Source: Methanolobus vulcani (GTDB lineage: Archaea; Halobacteriota; Methanosarcinia; Methanosarcinales; Methanosarcinaceae). Taken from it: a stretch of DNA of 64,000 nt. Shown here in pieces: positions 59,060 through 64,000 of this stretch. The first letter of the stretch is position 1. Every line of letters begins with the position of its first letter. The translations under genes and the position numbers were made by a program. The stretch lies in contig NZ_FNCA01000001.1 of NCBI RefSeq assembly GCF_900100715.1, positions 310,001-374,000 of the forward strand. The letters run 5' to 3'. The notes beneath the pieces were generated by a model, which made no database searches, was not told the DNA's origin, and worked only from the letters and a program-made list of their open reading frames with translations.

Positions 59060-59542
59060 ATGATGCGAAAGCGAATTTATCATCGATTTCCGCACAGGAC
59101 TGTGGAGTTTGAACAGAAATACCGCTACCATTCGGACCTACCTTTTTTTGTAAAAGTGATGGCAAACATGGACGGCAAGTTCGGGATGTTCGTTACCGAA
59201 TCGGTAACCAAGAGAGGACACCGCATCCAGGCTAAAAGAGAAATAGGTGTGGAAATCGTTACCAACGGAATTGATTTTTCACCTCTGAATTATGATACCG
59301 TGGAAGGTGTACTTGATACACTTGAACCTGAAGGTATTGTGGATTTCAGGATACATCTGAGATACAGCTACCTTGACGGAAAGTATAACCGTGTGCCATT
59401 CAGGGGAGATATCTATCTTGTCAGGGCCATCCTTGAGCATGAACTGCTTGTTCTCCAGATCAATCATATAGACGGTCCGAAGAGAACCGAATGTGGCAGA
59501 GTTGCCGACACTATTATAGATGAACTTCGCAGAGGTTCCTGA
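59060..59542 (+). CDS. Conserved archaeal protein of unknown function
   Basis: 160 residues, basic at the start (MMRKRIYHRFPHRTVEFEQ), then beta-rich (FVTESVTKRGHRIQAKREIG). No membrane segment or known catalytic motif. It lies between serA and the DUF2240 gene and overlaps the latter by one base (TGATG), so they are coupled. Confidence 0.78.
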   Translation: MMRKRIYHRFPHRTVEFEQKYRYHSDLPFFVKVMANMDGKFGMFVTESVTKRGHRIQAKREIGVEIVTNGIDFSPLNYDTVEGVLDTLEPEGIVDFRIHLRYSYLDGKYNRVPFRGDIYLVRAILEHELLVLQINHIDGPKRTECGRVADTIIDELRRGS

Positions 59543-60018
59543 TGGACGAGCTGATGCTTGTTGCAGCTACCCCTTTCAAAAGAAATAACAAAAAATCCCT
59601 GTCAATTAAGGATTTTGAATTTGTTCTATCCTTTGATCTGAAATGGATGGCACCAGATGCTGCATCAAAGATCAGGGATAAGGCGATAGGGGCTCAGTTG
59701 CTTAGGTTTGAAGGAGCAGAGCTTACTCCTGCATTTGATATTTCCAAAATAGAAATACCGCATGGTTTCAAACCATCAGGTTCACTGTTTCAGGAAAGGT
59801 CAATTATAGAGGATATCATTGCCATGATCGTTGCCAGTTGTGGGAAGAATACTAAAGATACCATAGTTATGATCAATAAAAAACAGGAAGAACTTGGGGA
59901 TCTTATAGATATCGAGATAGCAGGACTTCTGGTTGCAAGGGAAATGGGATGCAGCATTGATTCTATCTATGACCGTGTTTATAGTAAGGTCTTAGGAACC
60001 GGAGAAAAATCCACATAA
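59542..60018 (+). CDS. DUF2240 family protein
   Basis: 158 residues, euryarchaeal family DUF2240. LVAATPFKRNNKKSLSIKDFEFVLSF-type N-terminus with a winged-helix-like pattern, then KWMAPDAASKIRDKAIGAQL and a C-terminal helical part. No known role; its position before ribosomal genes may be accidental. Confidence 0.8.
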   Translation: MDELMLVAATPFKRNNKKSLSIKDFEFVLSFDLKWMAPDAASKIRDKAIGAQLLRFEGAELTPAFDISKIEIPHGFKPSGSLFQERSIIEDIIAMIVASCGKNTKDTIVMINKKQEELGDLIDIEIAGLLVAREMGCSIDSIYDRVYSKVLGTGEKST

Positions 60019-60100
60019 TCTTTATGTACTATTAATGTTATTCAGACACCAGTCTGAGTTTACAGACTCTATGTTCTTACTTAACTGACACCTAACGGAT

Positions 60101-60121
60101 GTTCGAACGCACATTGTGCGT
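60101..60121 (+). promoter_or_regulatory. Inverted repeats in the L18e leader
   Basis: GTTCGAAC (60101-60108) and ACGCAC-ATT-GTGCGT (60107-60121) lie 30-50 bases before the L18e start. They could form a leader stem for autoregulation of the ribosomal operon. Weak evidence. Confidence 0.3.
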
Positions 60122-60151
60122 GAGTGAGACAAACTCTTGCGGAGGAACATT

Positions 60152-60532
60152 ATGAGCAAGACTACAAACGTAAAAATCCAAAGAAAGACAAACCCTCACA
60201 CTCCTGTGCTCATTGCAGCACTGAAGGAAGGGGCACGCCAGAACGAAGTCGCAATCTGGAGAGATGTGGCTAAGAGGCTGGAAAAACCTGGCAAGAACTA
60301 TGCACAGGTAAACCTCAGTAAGATCAACAGGTACGCAAAGGACGGAGAAACTGTCATTATTGCAGGAAAAGTACTTGGTGCAGGACTCCTCGAGAAGGCA
60401 GTCACCGTTGCAGCATACAACTTCAGTGCAACCGCAATGGAAAAGATCGCAGAGGTTGGCGGCAAATGCCTGACCATTGAACAGATCATGGAAGAGAACC
60501 CAAAGGGTTCAGGTATCAAGATCTTGCAGTAG
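60152..60532 (+). CDS. rpl18e: Ribosomal protein L18e
   Basis: 126 residues, start ATG 60152 with GCGGAGG upstream (an earlier in-frame TTG is rejected). TNVKIQRKTNPHTPVLIAALK and a C-terminal GKCLTIEQIMEENPKGSGIKIL. Archaeal/eukaryotic 50S protein, first of the operon L18e-L13-S9-RpoN. Confidence 0.97.
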   Translation: MSKTTNVKIQRKTNPHTPVLIAALKEGARQNEVAIWRDVAKRLEKPGKNYAQVNLSKINRYAKDGETVIIAGKVLGAGLLEKAVTVAAYNFSATAMEKIAEVGGKCLTIEQIMEENPKGSGIKILQ

Positions 60533-60541
60533 GTGAAGAAA

Positions 60542-60961
60542 ATGACAATTATCGATGCAGAAGGACTTATTCTGGGCAGACTTGCAAGTACTGTTGCAAA
60601 AAAGCTGCTTGCTGGTGAGAAGGTCGAGATCGTCAATGCTGAGAAAGCAGTAATCTCCGGTTCAAAGTACACCACAATGAGAGAGTATGATGAAACCGTG
60701 AGAAGAGGAAAGCCTGAATTCGGTCCTTATTTCCCAAAGAGACCGGACCGCATTCTTAAGAGAACAGTAAGAGGTATGCTCCCCTACAAACGTGCAAGGG
60801 GAAAAGCAGCAATGGCTAACCTTAAGGTATACGTTGGCATTCCAATGGAACTTGAGAACAAGGAATGTATAAAGATCGAAGAGGCAAACATGGATCGCCT
60901 CAGTTCAAACAAGTACCTCAAACTCGGCGACCTCAGTAAGAAACTCGGTGCTAAGTTCTAA
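60542..60961 (+). CDS. rpl13: Ribosomal protein L13
   Basis: 139 residues from ATG 60542, with GGTGA before; a GTG three codons upstream is less likely. [30 protein letters not shown]. 50S subunit protein. Confidence 0.97.
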   Translation: MTIIDAEGLILGRLASTVAKKLLAGEKVEIVNAEKAVISGSKYTTMREYDETVRRGKPEFGPYFPKRPDRILKRTVRGMLPYKRARGKAAMANLKVYVGIPMELENKECIKIEEANMDRLSSNKYLKLGDLSKKLGAKF

Positions 60962-60978
60962 GAAGGAGGAAGATCATA

Positions 60979-61383
60979 ATGACTACTAAAGTTATAACCT
61001 CATCAGGTAAAAAGAAGACAGCTATTGCACGCGCAACAGTAAAGAAGGGAACCGGAAAGGTGCGCATCAACAAGAAGCCACTTGAGATCTTTGATCCGGA
61101 ATTTGCAAAGCTCAAGATCACAGAAGCAGTTATGCTTGCTGGCGAGGCTGCTGAAAGCGTGGACATAGATGTCACAGTAAAGGGCGGCGGAATCATCGGT
61201 CAGGCAAATGCTGCAAGGACTGCAATTGCAAGAGGCATTGTAGACTGGACCAATGATACAGCCCTCAGAGATACTTACATGGCATACGACCGTAATCTCC
61301 TGGTCAATGACTCCAGGCAGAAGGAAACCAAGAAGTTTGGTGGACCAGGTGCACGTGCCAAATATCAGAAATCATACAGGTAG
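60979..61383 (+). CDS. rps9: Ribosomal protein S9
   Basis: 134 residues: [20 protein letters not shown] and the C-terminal [13 protein letters not shown] that reaches into the decoding site. GGAGGA ribosome site. Confidence 0.98.
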   Translation: MTTKVITSSGKKKTAIARATVKKGTGKVRINKKPLEIFDPEFAKLKITEAVMLAGEAAESVDIDVTVKGGGIIGQANAARTAIARGIVDWTNDTALRDTYMAYDRNLLVNDSRQKETKKFGGPGARAKYQKSYR

Positions 61384-61391
61384 GCGAAAGG

Positions 61392-61580
61392 ATGTTACCA
61401 GTTCGATGTTTCAGCTGTGGAAAAGTTGTCTCAAATGTTTGGGAAGAATACAAACAGCGTGTTGCTGAAGGTGAAGACGCGGCTGCTGTACTGGATGATC
61501 TTGGGGTTGTCCGCTACTGTTGCAGAAGGATGATCCTTTCACACGTCGAGCTAGTAGATACACTTGCCCCATACCAGTAA
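61392..61580 (+). CDS. rpoN: RNA polymerase subunit N (Rpb10)
   Basis: 62 residues. The zinc site is CFSCGK near the start and YCCRRM near residue 44. Small assembly subunit of RNA polymerase. It ends one base before the tRNA. Confidence 0.97.
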   Translation: MLPVRCFSCGKVVSNVWEEYKQRVAEGEDAAAVLDDLGVVRYCCRRMILSHVELVDTLAPYQ

Positions 61581-61581
61581 A

Positions 61582-61680
61582 GGGGCCGTAGGGTAGCCTG
61601 GACCATCCTTCGGCGTTCGGGACATATGTATTTACTATGCGAAACACGCCGGAACCTGAGTTCAAATCTCAGCGGTCCCA
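61582..61680 (+). tRNA. tRNA-Pro (CGG) with a 24-nt intron
   Basis: Acceptor GGGGCCG pairs with CGGTCCC at the end (A73 at 61680, no encoded CCA). Anticodon stem CGGCG/CGCCG, loop TTCGGG with anticodon CGG at 61618-61620, and T arm CTGAG-TTCAAAT-CTCAG. The intron (61622-61645) sits after position 37. It forms a canonical bulge-helix-bulge: helix TTCG/CGAA, three-base bulges GGA and ACA, then helix CATA/TATG. The gene begins one base after rpoN, inside the operon. Confidence 0.93.
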
Positions 61681-61729
61681 CACCCTTTAATCAGGTATAC
61701 TGGTTTAGACTGAAATGTAATATGACCAC

Positions 61730-61748
61730 ATTCGGAGGGATTCCGAAT
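61730..61748 (+). terminator. Small stem-loop between tRNA and rpoK
   Basis: ATTCGGA, loop GGGAT, TCCGAAT, followed by A/T-rich bases that include a TATA-like AATTTATATTTAT. It could end the tRNA transcript or belong to the rpoK promoter. Confidence 0.35.
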
Positions 61749-61884
61749 AAATTTATATTTATCAGGGTTATCATTGACCGCATTAATGGCTATTCATACA
61801 GGAACACTTTTTGGAAGCAATAGGGGTAGCTATCTATAATTGGGCTGTTGATATTTCCATATATTATTTTGATCAGGTGATCTA

Positions 61885-62061
61885 TTGACTACTGAACATT
61901 ACACCAGGTATGAAAAGGCAAGAATCGTTGGTGCGAGAGCACTTCAGATTTCTATGGGAGCTCCAGTGCTCATCGATGATCCAAGCATGAACTCATTATT
62001 CCTTGCCAAGAGAGAATACGAACTTGGGGTCATCCCCATTACTGTTAAAAGAGATGCATAA
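61885..62061 (+). CDS. rpoK: RNA polymerase subunit K (Rpb6)
   Basis: 58 residues starting with TTG at 61885, with AGGTGAT upstream. Typical motifs: [32 protein letters not shown] and [12 protein letters not shown]. Between tRNA-Pro and S2. Easily missed because it is short and has a TTG start. Confidence 0.95.
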   Translation: MTTEHYTRYEKARIVGARALQISMGAPVLIDDPSMNSLFLAKREYELGVIPITVKRDA

Positions 62062-62088
62062 TTTTTAAAACTATTTTAAGGTGATTTT

Positions 62089-62745
62089 ATGGATTCAATT
62101 GAAGAAACTACAACTAATGAAGTTACTACCGAAACAACAACAACCGAGACAGGAGAAGAAGCAAAAACAACTTCACTTGTACCTATAGACGAGTACCTTG
62201 CAGCAGGTGTGCACATCGGTACCCAGCAGAAGACCGAGAACATGATGAAATTCGTTTATCGTGTCAGAACAGATGGTCTTTACGTACTTGACATCCAGGC
62301 AACCGATGAAAGAATTAAGCTCGCAGCTGCATTCCTTGCAAACTACGACCCACAGAGAATTCTTGTGGTTTCCGCAAGACAGTACGGCCAGTTCCCTGCA
62401 AAGATGTTCGCAAAGGCAATCGGTGCAAAATCAATGGTAGGAAGGTTCATTCCTGGAACCCTCACAAACCCAAAGGTAGAGTACTTCTACGAGCCTGATG
62501 TGGTAATTGTAACCGACCCAACCGGTGATGCACAGGTAATCAAGGAAACCGTGAATGTGGGTATCCCTGTTGTTGCACTCTGTGATACTAACAACATGAC
62601 GTCAAACGTTGACCTTGTTATCCCAACCAACAACAAAGGTAGAAAAGCACTTTCCCTTGTCTACTGGCTGCTGGCAAGAGAGATCGCAAAGGCCAATGAC
62701 TCAATGTTCACTTATGAACTTGAAGACTTTGAAGCTGGAGTCTGA
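62089..62745 (+). CDS. rps2: Ribosomal protein S2
   Basis: 218 residues. A Thr/Glu-rich N-terminal tail (about 1-30), then [35 protein letters not shown] and [18 protein letters not shown]. 30S protein. AGGTGA before the start. Enolase, often between rpoK and rps2 in relatives, is absent here. Confidence 0.97.
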   Translation: MDSIEETTTNEVTTETTTTETGEEAKTTSLVPIDEYLAAGVHIGTQQKTENMMKFVYRVRTDGLYVLDIQATDERIKLAAAFLANYDPQRILVVSARQYGQFPAKMFAKAIGAKSMVGRFIPGTLTNPKVEYFYEPDVVIVTDPTGDAQVIKETVNVGIPVVALCDTNNMTSNVDLVIPTNNKGRKALSLVYWLLAREIAKANDSMFTYELEDFEAGV

Positions 62746-62817
62746 ACTGACAACTTGTTAAAAGCATACTACATATATCCAGAAACCCTTATAGAATGAT
62801 ATAGGGTGATCAGTAGT

Positions 62818-63615
62818 ATGAGACAAACAACCGTTGCCGGTCAATTCTACCCGCAAAATCCGAAAAGTCTGAAAAAGGAACTTAGCAGGTGCTTTAAGGA
62901 TGTGGCTATCTCAGAGGAGCCTATTCTTGGTGCTGTCGTGCCTCATGCAGGATACGTATATTCCGGAGAGGTGGCAGCACATGCATATGCCCGGCTTCCG
63001 AAAGCAGACACATACGTCCTGTTTGGCCCAAACCATACAGGATATGGCTCTGCAGTAGCTCTTTCCCAGGATAGTTGGACAACTCCTCTCGGGGTTGTTG
63101 AAACAGACAGAGAGATCGGAAAGCAGCTAGCCGGATCTATTATAGACTTTGATGAGCTTGCGCATCATTTTGAGCATTCCATTGAAGTGCAGATACCATT
63201 TTTGCAGCATCGTTTCGACAGTGACTTTACAATACTTCCAATATGCATGGGACTTCAGGATGAAGAAACAGCCATGGAAGTAGGATCAGAGGTAGCCAGA
63301 GCAGTTAAGACCACAGGGAAGAAAGCGGTCTTTATCGCATCCAGTGACTTTACGCATTATCAGCCGGATGCTGTTGCAAGGGATCAGGATAGCTACCTGA
63401 TAGAAGCTATACTGGATATGGACATTCCTGAGTTTTACAGGCGCAGGGAAGAAAGAAATATCTCTGCATGTGGATTTGGACCTATCGCGGCCATGCTCGC
63501 AGCTTCAAAAGAATTTGGAGCAAGCACTGCCTCATTGATAAAATATGCAACAAGCGGTGATGTTAGCGGGGATATATCAGGAGTTGTCGGATACGCGGCA
63601 ATCACTATTGAATAA
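62818..63615 (+). CDS. MEMO/AmmeMemoRadiSam family protein
   Basis: 265 residues from MRQTTVAGQFYP (62818), with GGGTGAT upstream. MEMO domain: AGQFYPQNPKSLK, VVPHAGYVYSGEVAAHAY, FGPNHTGYGS, HHFEHSIEVQIPFL and SSDFTHYQP. These are the putative metal His/Glu of extradiol-dioxygenase-like proteins. In methanogens it often sits next to mevalonate kinase, as here; function unproven. Confidence 0.93.
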   Translation: MRQTTVAGQFYPQNPKSLKKELSRCFKDVAISEEPILGAVVPHAGYVYSGEVAAHAYARLPKADTYVLFGPNHTGYGSAVALSQDSWTTPLGVVETDREIGKQLAGSIIDFDELAHHFEHSIEVQIPFLQHRFDSDFTILPICMGLQDEETAMEVGSEVARAVKTTGKKAVFIASSDFTHYQPDAVARDQDSYLIEAILDMDIPEFYRRREERNISACGFGPIAAMLAASKEFGASTASLIKYATSGDVSGDISGVVGYAAITIE

Positions 63616-63675
63616 GGTCAGTAAGACCTGTATTCACAAAACAGATCATAATATCACATAAGGATAAGAAAATCT

Positions 63676-64000
63676 ATGATCACATGCTCCGCACCCGGAA
63701 AAGTTTACCTTTTTGGTGAACATGCAGTTGTATATGGAGAAAGCGCTATCTGCTGTGCTATTGAACTTCGCACGAAAGTAAGTGTGGAAAAATCCGATGA
63801 AATAATCATCGAATCTGTTCTGGGACGCACCGGGCTGGACCATGATAACCATCCTTATGTATCATATGTCATTGAAAAGATGCGTCAATTTACTGACATA
63901 CAAGGTGTACATATAGTCATAGAATCCCAACTTCCGGTGGGTTCAGGACTTGGGTCATCAGCTGCAGTTACAGTTGCAAGCATTCAGGCATTGAATCATC
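63676..64000 (+). CDS. mvk: Mevalonate kinase, 3'-partial
   Basis: GHMP kinase for archaeal isoprenoid lipid synthesis. 108 residues visible before the window ends: MITCSAPGKVYLFGEHAVVYG, and the ATP loop LPVGSGLGSSAAVTVAS. Likely co-transcribed with the MEMO gene, 60 bases upstream. Confidence 0.95.
   Translation, partial: MITCSAPGKVYLFGEHAVVYGESAICCAIELRTKVSVEKSDEIIIESVLGRTGLDHDNHPYVSYVIEKMRQFTDIQGVHIVIESQLPVGSGLGSSAAVTVASIQALNH

Noticed and set aside
61626-61823. 65-residue frame overlapping the tRNA
   Set aside because: It starts inside the tRNA intron and has no coding signature.

Overview
The window is a piece of chromosome from a methylotrophic methanogenic archaeon, most likely family Methanosarcinaceae (a Methanolobus/Methanococcoides-like genus). 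The support is a full methanol methyltransferase set (MtaA, MtaB, MtaC, a RamA-type corrinoid activase), a Methanosarcina-type S-layer domain, archaeal ribosomal/RNA polymerase genes, deoxyhypusine synthase, an archaeal tRNA intron and archaeal TATA-type promoters. The genus is inference.

Layout. 1-5.5 kb: the end of a Ppx/GppA phosphatase, a two-gene actin-like ATPase plus coiled-coil unit, pyrF and deoxyhypusine synthase (dys). 5.6-12 kb: an AT-rich accessory island. It holds a nucleosidase/TIR-like domain fused to an S-layer domain, a two-gene CBASS system (CD-NTase and a Cap15-like membrane effector), a 5'-truncated regulator, a small secreted protein, a TRAM protein and a FilR1-type regulator. 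Its right edge carries a decayed copy of the dys 5' end in the same orientation as the intact gene. 12-18.5 kb: a sensor kinase, a metallophosphoesterase/Lhr helicase pair and a small Sm-like protein. 18.7-27.8 kb: the methanol module (mtaA, a HyuA-like ATPase, mtaCB with a long AT-rich upstream region, a CobW-type GTPase, a RamA-type activase). 28-32 kb: a ferrous iron uptake operon (feoA, feoB, a membrane protein, a Cys-rich FeoC-like protein) behind a DtxR-family regulator. 32-43 kb: an aminotransferase, a channel-like membrane protein, the homocysteine-forming sulfur-transfer trio, a sensor kinase, Hsp20, a second Sm-like protein, a flavin disulfide reductase and an MFS transporter. 43.2-53.8 kb: a complete type I-E CRISPR-Cas locus (23 repeats, cas2-cas1-cas6e-cas5e-cas7e-cse2-cas8e-cas3) with a divergent Csa3-like CARF regulator. 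53.8-64 kb: AlaX, a sensor kinase, serA, and a ribosomal/RNA polymerase cluster (L18e, L13, S9, RpoN, an intron-containing tRNA-Pro, RpoK, S2), then a MEMO-family gene and the start of mevalonate kinase.

How it works together. Methanol methyl groups pass from MtaB to the MtaC corrinoid and then via MtaA to coenzyme M. The activase re-reduces oxidised corrinoid, and the CobW-like GTPase may supply a metal or cofactor. The window holds at least two independent defence layers: CRISPR I-E and a minimal CBASS. The domain fusion beside CBASS is the most unusual protein here, because it joins a cytosolic nucleotide-enzyme fold to a normally exported cell-envelope fold without a visible signal peptide.
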